From contig CANQDU010000002.1 of NCBI GenBank assembly GCA_947593925.1, positions 62,001-126,000 on the forward strand: a stretch of 64,000 nt of DNA, read 5' to 3'. Below, piece after piece: positions 25,881-32,867 of the stretch. The position numbers and the translations under genes are program-made. Positions within the stretch are counted from its first letter, which is position 1. Each line of letters starts with the position of its first letter. The stretch comes from an uncultured Clostridia bacterium (GTDB lineage: Bacteria; Bacillota; Clostridia; Oscillospirales; JAAYOS01). The notes beneath the pieces were generated by a model that searched no databases, was not told the DNA's origin, and saw only the letters and a list, made by a program, of their open reading frames with translations.

Positions 25881-27476
25881 ATGATACATAACCCGATAAT
25901 TCCCGGCTTCAACCCCGACCCGTCGATAGTCCGCGTGGGGGACGACTTCTATCTCGCGACCTCGTCCTTCTCCTACTTCCCGGGAATACCGCTCTACCAC
26001 AGCCGTGACCTCGAGCACTGGGAGCTCGTAAACTACGCCTTTACGAACCCGGACTATCTGCCCCTCGCGCCGGACGGCATCTCGGGCGGACTGTTCGCCC
26101 CGACGCTCCGTTATCACGACGGAAAGTTCTACCTGATAGTCGTCAATATGAGCGTCCTCACCACCTACATCGTCACGGCGGACGACCCTCGCGGGGAGTG
26201 GAGTGAGCCGCACAAGTTCCCGATGCTCTTCGATCCCGACATCTTCTGGGATGACGACGGCTCTTGCTTCATAACCTACGCCGGTTCGATGATGCCCGGC
26301 GGGAACGACAAATACCGTATAGTCCACCGCGAGCTCGACCTTGAGAAGTGGGAGCTCGTGGGGGAGGAGTACGGCCTTTGGACGAGCGCCCTAGTGGATG
26401 CGTCCGCGCCGGAGGCTCCGCACATCTACCATGTGGGCGACTGGTACTATCTCATGATAGCCGAGGGCGGTACCGAGCACTACCACGCGGTGACGATAGC
26501 GCGCAGCCGCACCTTGCATGGCCCGTACGAGGGATACCGCGGCAACCCGATACTCACTCACCGCCACCTCTCGAACATGCACCCGATATGCAACGTCGGC
26601 CACGCCGACCTCGTAGAGCTGAAGGACGGGTCGTGGTACGCGGTCTTCCTCGGCAGCCGCATCTACGGCGGCTACCACAAGAACATGGGGCGCGAGACCT
26701 TCATCGCCCCGGTCGTCTGGGAGGACGGCTGGCCGGTCATATCCCCCGAGACCGGAAAGTGCGAGTTCACCTACCCGTCGTCCGACCTGCCGGCGCATCC
26801 GTTCCCGGAGAAGCCCGCGCGGGACGACTTCGACGGCGAAAAGCTCTCCCTCGAGTGGAACTGGCTCGGCACGCCCGCGAATACTCCGACGCGCCTAGAG
26901 GACGGCAAGCTCGTCATCCGCGCGGAGGGGACGATACGTCCCGAGTTTGTAAAGCCGGATATCGAGATGATAATGCAGGGCGGCATGAAATTCACGCCGC
27001 ACGCGCTCGGCTTCCTCGGGCGGCGTCAGCAGCACATGAGCTTCGAGGCAAAGACGCATATCGAGTTTGCGCCGACCGCCGGAAGCTTCGCGGGGCTTGC
27101 GATAATCCAGAACAACTACGCGGGAATGAGCATCGAGCTTGCGGAAAAGGACGGACGCCGCGTCCTCCGCGCCGTGAAGCACGCCGCGTGGCAGGAGGGC
27201 GAGAGCTTCACGGATATGCAGATAAAGAGCGAGACCGAGGTTCTTGCCGAGGTAGAGTGGGAGCACGACTGCGCCGTCCTTGAGATAAAGGCGGCGGGCC
27301 AGAGCCACAGCTTCCTCTACGGCGAGGACGAGGAGCATCTGCGCCCGCTGTATGAGGGTCTTGACGGCGGTTACATCGGCAGCGAGACCGCCGGAGGCTT
27401 CGTCGGTGCGTTCATAGGGATGTTCGCCTCGGGCGACGGCGGCGAGGCAAAGTTTGACTGGTTCGAGTACAAATAA
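25881..27476 (+). CDS. Glycoside hydrolase family 43, beta-xylosidase/arabinofuranosidase type
   Basis: A 531-residue cytoplasmic enzyme. The five-bladed propeller begins NPIIPGFNPDPSIVRVGDDFYLATSSF, whose Asp in NPDPS is the general base; LFDPDIFWDDDG holds the pKa-modulating Asp and DASAPEAPHIY the acid Glu. The C-terminal ~200 residues are the beta-sandwich found in GH43 xylosidases (GGMKFTPHALGFLGRRQQH). Such enzymes release xylose or arabinose from xylo-oligosaccharides. There is no signal peptide, so it would act on imported oligosaccharides. AGGAGGG sets ATG 25881. No transporter is adjacent. Confidence 0.93.
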   Translation: MIHNPIIPGFNPDPSIVRVGDDFYLATSSFSYFPGIPLYHSRDLEHWELVNYAFTNPDYLPLAPDGISGGLFAPTLRYHDGKFYLIVVNMSVLTTYIVTADDPRGEWSEPHKFPMLFDPDIFWDDDGSCFITYAGSMMPGGNDKYRIVHRELDLEKWELVGEEYGLWTSALVDASAPEAPHIYHVGDWYYLMIAEGGTEHYHAVTIARSRTLHGPYEGYRGNPILTHRHLSNMHPICNVGHADLVELKDGSWYAVFLGSRIYGGYHKNMGRETFIAPVVWEDGWPVISPETGKCEFTYPSSDLPAHPFPEKPARDDFDGEKLSLEWNWLGTPANTPTRLEDGKLVIRAEGTIRPEFVKPDIEMIMQGGMKFTPHALGFLGRRQQHMSFEAKTHIEFAPTAGSFAGLAIIQNNYAGMSIELAEKDGRRVLRAVKHAAWQEGESFTDMQIKSETEVLAEVEWEHDCAVLEIKAAGQSHSFLYGEDEEHLRPLYEGLDGGYIGSETAGGFVGAFIGMFASGDGGEAKFDWFEYK

Positions 27477-27684
27477 TTCGGCGCGAAATGTGCTCGGGCA
27501 ATGAATTGCCCTGCGCACCCTTTCGCAATTCCCAAACGCTCCTTTGGAGCGTTTGGGAACCCTTCCGATTTAAATGCTCGCCCCGAATGAATCGGGGCTC
27601 CGCGAAGTTGGCGGCTTTGCCGCCAACTTCAACCGCGCGAACCGGCGCGGCGCCGCCGTTGGCGGCGAAACTCTGCGAGGCTGT
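27477..27684 (+). repeat. Dispersed hairpin-rich non-coding element, copy 2
   Basis: Begins directly after the GH43 stop and repeats the ordered blocks of 21796-21985. Its hairpins are different but equally complementary: CCCAAACGCTCC/GGAGCGTTTGGG (27530-27556), CCCCGAATGAATCGGGG, AGTTGGCGGC/GCCGCCAACT and GCCGCCGTTGGCGGC. Near the 5' end it has an extra GGCAATGAATTGCC hairpin that copy 1 lacks. The GH43 transcript would carry this as its 3' tail. A terminator using the CCACGCGG hairpin that is internal in copy 1 follows at 27686. Confidence 0.75.
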
Positions 27685-27685
27685 G

Positions 27686-27723
27686 AAATTTCCACGCGGT
27701 CGGTGACCGCGTGGGAATTTTTT
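27686..27723 (+). terminator. Rho-independent terminator after GH43 and repeat copy 2
   Basis: A 16-bp stem (27686-27701 with 27705-27720, one G-U pair), loop GGT, then a run of six T. The stem core CCACGCGG/CCGCGTGG is nearly the same as the first hairpin of repeat copy 1, so the two loci share a hairpin module. It also faces the end of the leftward blaR1 gene. Confidence 0.85.
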
Positions 27724-27736
27724 AGCCGCTCCTTTA

Positions 27737-29629
27737 CTAATTTTCAGCAAAATCGTACCAATCTACCGAAAATGCGTACTCCGCGCGACAGGTCTCGCCG
27801 CCGCAGTCGAGCTCGACCTTCACCCTGTACACGGCGGCGAAGTCCGCCGGGTCCACGGCAAACACATCACCATCGGGACACGCCTCCGCGCGGACAGCTT
27901 CGCCGCCCGCCGTGGGGCAGTATTCGACCTCAATCTCCGAGACGGCCGGCATAGAGAACGAGAGCTGCATCCCGTCCGGCTGCATGCCGTAGATGCCGCT
28001 AATGTCGCTCACGCTACGTGCGCGCTCGCGGACCGTCCGCTCGCTCCCGTCCGCGTCGATGAAGGTGAGAACGTCCGGCGTGACTTCCAACGAGTGACCG
28101 GCCACTCTGTTACTGCCGCTGGAGAGCAGGACATCCAGCTCGGGTATCTCCGGCGCGATATGCCGTAGAAAGTCCGCGTCCGCGCCGCCCCGGATAAAAT
28201 AGTTGGAGGTGCGGAGGCGGAGACGGCTGTCATACTCTTTGACCGTGAGGTAGTTTTCGTATATGTCAAGATAGAAAGACTGGCCGTCTGCCCGGTCGTA
28301 CACCGCTTCCATCAGCCTGTCCTCATCGGGCGGGTCGAGAAGGAAGGAGGACATATTTTCAAGCTCCAGCCCGGAGAGATATGCGTAAAGCGCGTCCGCG
28401 TCTATGTTGTCCGGCACAGCTCCGGTGAGGTCGTAGCTGCCGCCGGTGAAGTAAGACCTGCTGTCGTTTCTTCGGACGGAGGCGAGAGTGTACTCGTCTG
28501 AGCCGAATATCGCGTCGCCCCCGGAGACCTCTCCGTATGCGAGCGCGACGCTGCCGCTGCATACCAGCAGCAGGAACGTCAGGACGCCGACGATTATAGC
28601 GCCCGCTTTCCGCGCCTTGGGACGCATCACCGAGCCGAGGCGGTAGCGCATCGACGCGGCGGAGGATGCGAGGCAGGTCGAAAATCCGCTGTCGTCCCCT
28701 GCGGTATTCAGTATCAGCTCGGCATAGAGGCGCTTCGTCTCGGCGTCACAGCCGAGAAGGACCGTCTCGTCGCAGCTGAGTTCGAGGTCTTCGGCGTTCT
28801 TCCTCGAAGCTATCCAGATAAGGGGATTAAACCAGCAGACCGCCGAGCAGAAGACCATGAAGAACTTGCACCACACGTCCTCGCGCTCGATGTGGACTAC
28901 CTCGTGGCGGAATATCAGGCGAAGCTCCTCCGGCGTGTACTTCCTCTCCGGCAGGACTATCCTCGTCGTAAAGCGAAAGAGACCTATCGAGAGCGGGGAG
29001 CGTACCGCGTCCGAGACGACGGGACGGTACAGAGAGCGCTGCTTCCGTCGGCCGGGACGGTACCTCCACGCCTCCTCGAGCAGTATCGTGACGGCGTCGG
29101 GATCATCGAGCGGCCTCGCGTTCTTGAGTATCCTGTGACGAAAGATAAGGTGCGAGACTATCTTCCACAGAAAGACGACTACAAAGCCCGTGCCCCAGAT
29201 GCCTATGAGCCACCATATATTGATCCCGCGAAGATGAAGGACGAACACCGGCATATCAAAGCCGTTGTATACATTGCTCCAGACGACGGTGAAAAGGAGA
29301 AAGTCGGGGAGCATCCAGATGAGCGCGACGGTCCTCGCGCCGATGTGCCGCCGAAGCACCGGCAGAAGCGGAAGAAGCAGGGCGTAGTAGACGCATATCT
29401 CCGCAAATATCGGGAAGAACACCGCAAACAGCTCGGGGAGCGACCTCGCGCCGTATTTGTATACACAGACGCCGCAGATGAGGAGGACGTAAAGCGGCAG
29501 AATTATCGAGTAGCTGAAAAGACGGTGACTTCCTTTTTCGCTCTCCTTGCCCTCATCCGGGTCAAACCACATCAGGACGGCGAAGGCGAATATCGCGCTC
29601 ACGAGCGCCGAGAAGAATATTCTCATCAC
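27737..29629 (-). CDS. blaR1: BlaR1/MecR1-family M56 metallopeptidase sensor
   Basis: A 630-residue membrane protein. The N-terminal ~160 residues have several membrane segments. The zinc peptidase site is HEVVH at residues 242-246, with the second cluster AEDLELSCDE near 279-288. A further membrane segment (about 347-369) leads to a ~260-residue C-terminal domain that should be extracellular. In BlaR1 and MecR1 this domain is a penicillin sensor; here I see no STxK, SxN or KTG motif, so the signal is probably not a beta-lactam. Signal binding should activate the peptidase and inactivate the BlaI partner, whose gene overlaps by four bases (ATGA). Confidence 0.88.
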   Translation of the reverse strand: MMRIFFSALVSAIFAFAVLMWFDPDEGKESEKGSHRLFSYSIILPLYVLLICGVCVYKYGARSLPELFAVFFPIFAEICVYYALLLPLLPVLRRHIGARTVALIWMLPDFLLFTVVWSNVYNGFDMPVFVLHLRGINIWWLIGIWGTGFVVVFLWKIVSHLIFRHRILKNARPLDDPDAVTILLEEAWRYRPGRRKQRSLYRPVVSDAVRSPLSIGLFRFTTRIVLPERKYTPEELRLIFRHEVVHIEREDVWCKFFMVFCSAVCWFNPLIWIASRKNAEDLELSCDETVLLGCDAETKRLYAELILNTAGDDSGFSTCLASSAASMRYRLGSVMRPKARKAGAIIVGVLTFLLLVCSGSVALAYGEVSGGDAIFGSDEYTLASVRRNDSRSYFTGGSYDLTGAVPDNIDADALYAYLSGLELENMSSFLLDPPDEDRLMEAVYDRADGQSFYLDIYENYLTVKEYDSRLRLRTSNYFIRGGADADFLRHIAPEIPELDVLLSSGSNRVAGHSLEVTPDVLTFIDADGSERTVRERARSVSDISGIYGMQPDGMQLSFSMPAVSEIEVEYCPTAGGEAVRAEACPDGDVFAVDPADFAAVYRVKVELDCGGETCRAEYAFSVDWYDFAEN

Positions 29630-30003
29630 AGCGCCCCCTCGTCAAGCAGCCGCCGCAGCTCGGCAATCTCCTCCTTCGTGAGACCGCCGTCGCAGAGCGC
29701 GGACGCGAACGCCGACACGCTCCCGCCGCACAGCTTGTCAAAGAAACGGCGGCTCTGCGAGGCGAGGTAGTCCTGTCTTGCGACGAGCGGGACGTACTCC
29801 GAGCGCCGGCCGTTCTTTTCTATCGAGATAAAGCCCTTCTCCGCAAGGCGGGCGAGGAGGGTGAGAAGCGTCGTCTGCGCCATGGGGTGCGTCTTTCTGA
29901 GGATTTCGTCGATGCCCGCCCGCGTGACGGGCGGGGCGCAGTCCCAGACGGCCTGCATGACCTCGAGTTCCGCGTCCGGCAGACGGCGGAAGGAGCTGTT
30001 CAT
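29626..30003 (-). CDS. blaI: BlaI/MecI-family transcriptional repressor
   Basis: A 125-residue winged-helix repressor starting at ATG 30003 behind GGAGGCC. MNSSFRRLPDAELEVMQAVWD, ILRKTHPMAQTTLLTLLARLAEKG and the C-terminal dimer helix (GGLTKEEIAELRRLLDEG) match the family. The conserved cleavage region seen in BlaI (around NMLKEKRN in staphylococci) is not recognisable. It is the first gene of the leftward pair, with two operator dyads in its promoter, so it autoregulates. No beta-lactamase or PBP gene is linked, so the wider regulon is elsewhere or absent. Confidence 0.92.
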   Translation of the reverse strand: MNSSFRRLPDAELEVMQAVWDCAPPVTRAGIDEILRKTHPMAQTTLLTLLARLAEKGFISIEKNGRRSEYVPLVARQDYLASQSRRFFDKLCGGSVSAFASALCDGGLTKEEIAELRRLLDEGAL

Positions 30004-30022
30004 AGAGTGGCCTCCTTAATTC

Positions 30023-30073
30023 TACAATTGTAGAAGCTAATATAATTCTACATTTGTAGAATGAACTTGTCAA
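30023..30073 (-). promoter_or_regulatory. BlaI promoter with two operator dyads
   Basis: On the minus strand TTGACA (30073-30068), 17-bp spacer, TAGAAT (30050-30045). Two TACAnnTGTA dyads of the BlaI/MecI type are present: TACATTTGTA (30049-30058), lying between the -35 and -10 boxes, and TACAATTGTA (30023-30032), just downstream of the start. Centres are 26 bp apart. This is the expected layout for repressor autoregulation. Confidence 0.88.
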
Positions 30074-30114
30074 GCCCCTCCGCGAAAATTCCGGCTAAAC
30101 TTAAGGCATAAAAA

Positions 30115-30136
30115 ACGGACGGCATGCGCCGTCCGT
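30115..30136 (-). terminator. Terminator of the glycosyltransferase-VOC transcript
   Basis: ACGGACGGC (30115-30123), ATGC, GCCGTCCGT (30128-30136). Read leftward the stem is followed by TTTTTTATG, giving a good U tail, 16 bases past the stop of the gene at 30152. Confidence 0.85.
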
Positions 30137-30151
30137 TTCGTTTGCATTGGG

Positions 30152-31486
30152 TTAGGTCTCACTCTTGGGGTCGGTTTCCTCCGAGCGCCTGCCGAAGAGA
30201 CGCATCGTGGCAGTCGCCGTGACGATGACAAGCCCTGTCGCCATAAACACCATCGCGAGCTCCTGCCGGAAGCGGTAGACGCCGTTGAGGTAAGCGTCAT
30301 AGCATATCATGCTCGCCGCCTGCAAAAGCAGCGGGACGGTGATATTCACCGCGCCCGCGCAGGCGCATATGACGCTCAACACCTCCGCGATATAGAAGTA
30401 ACGCTCGTGCATGTACGGCAGAAAGAAGGGTATGCCGATGCACATGGCGAGCGTGAGGAGCATTATCCCCCGGTCGTCGAGGCTCTCCCGGCGGAGGTAC
30501 GCGATAGCGAGCAGCGCCGCGAGGAACAGAAACGCCAGCACGACGAGCAGAAGCGCGTAGGGCTGCAGATTTTCCGCGTCTTTGAACAGGACGGCGAAGT
30601 TTGGCGCGTTCAGGGTGATCCGCGAGGAGTATTCACCCGCCTGACGGACGTATATCAATATCGCATCGAGCGGGGGACGTCCCGCGATTATCGCGGGCAG
30701 CGCCGTCACCGCATAGAAGGCGGGAAAGAGCGGAACGTGCCGCCACTTGATGTGTCCGAGCATCAGGAACACCGCAAATATCGGCAGCAGGAATATCGCC
30801 TGGAGTTTGAACGCGAAGGACACCGCGCCGAACAGCATCGCAAGTACCGGGCGGCGCTCTAGGGCAAAGTACAGCGCGCCGAGTGCGAACGCGGTGTAGA
30901 TACTGTCGCACTGACCCCAGAGAGAGCTGTTGATGAACACCGTCGGCAGCAGCAGAACGGCAAAGTAGGCCGCAAGGCGCGCCGTGAGGTTATCGGTGAG
31001 CCGCGATACGAGCCGCAGGGCAAAGAACGCCATCAGCACATCGAACGCGGCAGACGAGAGCTTTATCAGGTATAGGTCATTGATGGGAATATAAGAGAAG
31101 AAGGCGAGCAGATAGAGGTAAGGGAAGTTATAGTCGCCCAGCGGCACGTCCAGCGCCGCAAAGCCGCCGTTATCGCGGTAAAACTGTACCCATTTCACAA
31201 GAGCCTGGTTATAGTCTCCCGAGCGGAAGTCGATATAGCATATCCGTATCAGGAATGCCGCCGCCGCCAACGCTATCGCGAGGGTGAGGAGACCGCCGCG
31301 CTCAAAATATCCTTCCCGCCACAGGATAAAGAGCGTGAGGAACATCAGCGCGCCATAGAGCAGAAAGACGTACTTACTGATATGCCAGCACGCGAACTTT
31401 GCCAGAAGAGCAAAGATAAGCGACGCGCCGGCGCAAATCGCGAAGGTCACGGGGGCGCGGCGGCATAACATATTGTCCTTTGTCAT
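30152..31486 (-). CDS. Polytopic GT-C type glycosyltransferase / mannosyltransferase-like membrane protein
   Basis: A 444-residue integral membrane protein with about ten to twelve hydrophobic segments. The extracytoplasmic loop after the second or third segment contains DFRSGDYNQALVKWVQFYRDNGG, with an Asp-rich pattern typical of GT-C catalytic loops. LLPTVFINSSLWGQCDSIY and FLPYMHERYFY are found in GT39/GT87-like polyprenyl-sugar-dependent transferases. It probably transfers a sugar to an extracellular acceptor. It begins one base after the VOC gene stop and is probably co-transcribed with it. Donor and acceptor are unknown. Confidence 0.8.
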   Translation of the reverse strand: MTKDNMLCRRAPVTFAICAGASLIFALLAKFACWHISKYVFLLYGALMFLTLFILWREGYFERGGLLTLAIALAAAAFLIRICYIDFRSGDYNQALVKWVQFYRDNGGFAALDVPLGDYNFPYLYLLAFFSYIPINDLYLIKLSSAAFDVLMAFFALRLVSRLTDNLTARLAAYFAVLLLPTVFINSSLWGQCDSIYTAFALGALYFALERRPVLAMLFGAVSFAFKLQAIFLLPIFAVFLMLGHIKWRHVPLFPAFYAVTALPAIIAGRPPLDAILIYVRQAGEYSSRITLNAPNFAVLFKDAENLQPYALLLVVLAFLFLAALLAIAYLRRESLDDRGIMLLTLAMCIGIPFFLPYMHERYFYIAEVLSVICACAGAVNITVPLLLQAASMICYDAYLNGVYRFRQELAMVFMATGLVIVTATATMRLFGRRSEETDPKSET

Positions 31487-31861
31487 TTACTCCACCTCAA
31501 AAAACTCTATCGACTCGCCGTCCGGCCCGAACACGAATGCGTTCGTCATCGGCGCGCTGCCGCCGAGATTGCCGTCGCGCGGCTCGCTCTTGACCGTGGC
31601 GCCGTTCGCTACGGCGCGGTCGAACGCCTCGCGCGCGTTGTCGGTGTGCAGGGCGATGTGCGCCCAGGGACGGTTCTCGCTGCCGGTCTCGTGCGGTATG
31701 AGCTCGACCGTGGCTCCCGGCGCGAGCTCGACCATGTAGATCTTGTGATCGTCCGGGCCGAAGCTCATAGTCACCCTGCCGCCGAGCGCCTCGGTGTAGA
31801 ACTTCAGGCTGCGGGCCGTGTCGCTTACGTACAGTCCGATGTGGTGATAACCCTTGATCAT
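31487..31861 (-). CDS. VOC-family (glyoxalase/bleomycin-resistance fold) protein
   Basis: A 124-residue single VOC domain. IKGYHHIGLYVSD carries the first metal-ligand His, HKIYMVELAPGATVELI and WAHIALHTDN the middle ligands, and DPDGESIEFFEVE-like end GPDGESIEFFEVE the last Glu. Such proteins include lactoylglutathione lyases and methylmalonyl-CoA epimerases; the reaction here is not determinable. GGGAGGAC sets ATG 31861. It is the first gene of a two-gene leftward transcript with the glycosyltransferase. Confidence 0.88.
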   Translation of the reverse strand: MIKGYHHIGLYVSDTARSLKFYTEALGGRVTMSFGPDDHKIYMVELAPGATVELIPHETGSENRPWAHIALHTDNAREAFDRAVANGATVKSEPRDGNLGGSAPMTNAFVFGPDGESIEFFEVE

Positions 31862-31908
31862 TTCGGTAGTCCTCCCAAAAGATATTCTCAAAGACCGTGC
31901 ACGCGACT

Positions 31909-31937
31909 ATTATACTACATATTGGCGGTTATAACAA
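31909..31937 (-). promoter_or_regulatory. Promoter of the VOC-glycosyltransferase transcript
   Basis: Minus strand TTGTTA (31937-31932), 17-bp spacer, TATAAT (31914-31909), about 45 bases before the VOC start codon. Confidence 0.6.
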
Positions 31938-31973
31938 GGCATAAAATGTTTGTAAAAAATTATCGTCACACCC

Positions 31974-32002
31974 TTTCATACGCGGTCGAAATGTGCTATA
32001 AT
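31974..32002 (+). promoter_or_regulatory. Probable promoter of rlmB
   Basis: TATAAT at 31997-32002 preceded at 17 bp by the weak -35 box TTTCAT. About 60 bases separate it from the rlmB start. Confidence 0.5.
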
Positions 32003-32066
32003 ATCAAACAGGTATATCCTGCGATCTGCCTGCGGATATACGCAAGACCGGTTTTGGAGGATGAGC

Positions 32067-32849
32067 ATGAGAGACGAGCGCGCGAGGGAGAGGGACACGG
32101 CTTCCGAGGATCTCGTAGAGGGCAGGAACCCGGTGCTTGAGGCGCTGGAGGCCGGCAAGATGATAGACAAGCTCTATATCGCGCGCGACCCGGACGGAAC
32201 GCTCCGCCGCATCGCCGCCATTGCCCGCGAGAAGGGCGCGGCGGTGGTTGAGGTAGACCGCCGCAAGCTCGACGCGATGAGCCGCACGCGCTCGCATCAG
32301 GGCGTCATTGGCAGGCTTCCGGCAAGAGAGTACGCCGAGCTTGACGACATTCTTGCGGCCTGCGCGGCAAAGCCGAAGGACACGCCGCCCCTACTCGTCA
32401 TATGCGACGGGGTGACCGACCCGAATAACCTCGGCGCGATAATCCGCTCTGCGGAGGCCGCCGGGGCGGACGGCGTGATCACCCGTGAGAGACGCGCGGC
32501 GGGGCTCACCGCCATGGTGAGCAAGGCGTCCGCCGGAGCGCTCGAGCATATACCGGTGGCGCGCGTCGCGAATATCGCGTCGCTTATCGAACGTCTGAAG
32601 GATGAAGGCTTCTGGATATTCGGAACGGCCGGCGGCGGCAGTACGCCGCTCTATGAGACCGACTTCAACACCCCCGCCGCGATAGTCGTCGGGGCGGAGG
32701 GAGACGGAGTGAGCCGGCTCGTGCTCGAACGGTGCGACTATACGGTGTCGATACCGATGCTCGGAAAGATGAGCTCGCTCAACGCGAGCGCGGCGGCGGC
32801 CGTCGTACTGTTCGAGGCGGTCCGTCAGCGCATGAAGAAGCAAGACTGA
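32067..32849 (+). CDS. rlmB: 23S rRNA 2'-O-methyltransferase, TrmH/RlmB family
   Basis: A 260-residue SPOUT methyltransferase. EGRNPVLEALEAG begins the small substrate-binding domain; the catalytic domain has motif 1 DPNNLGAIIRSAEAAGADGV, motif 2 IVVGAEGDGVSRLVLERCD and motif 3 SIPMLGKMSSLNASAAAAVVLFE, which forms the SAM-binding knot. The target is G2251 of 23S rRNA in E. coli RlmB. GGAGG at 32056-32060 is six bases from ATG 32067 and abuts ATG 32061, so 32067 is used. It is 18 bases before the next gene. Confidence 0.93.
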   Translation: MRDERARERDTASEDLVEGRNPVLEALEAGKMIDKLYIARDPDGTLRRIAAIAREKGAAVVEVDRRKLDAMSRTRSHQGVIGRLPAREYAELDDILAACAAKPKDTPPLLVICDGVTDPNNLGAIIRSAEAAGADGVITRERRAAGLTAMVSKASAGALEHIPVARVANIASLIERLKDEGFWIFGTAGGGSTPLYETDFNTPAAIVVGAEGDGVSRLVLERCDYTVSIPMLGKMSSLNASAAAAVVLFEAVRQRMKKQD

Positions 32850-32867
32850 TTAGGGCGGTGAATGCAG

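Noticed and set aside
28892-29770. A 292-codon plus-strand frame opposite blaR1
   Set aside because: No ribosome site or homology; blaR1 on the other strand has the HExxH motif and membrane segments.
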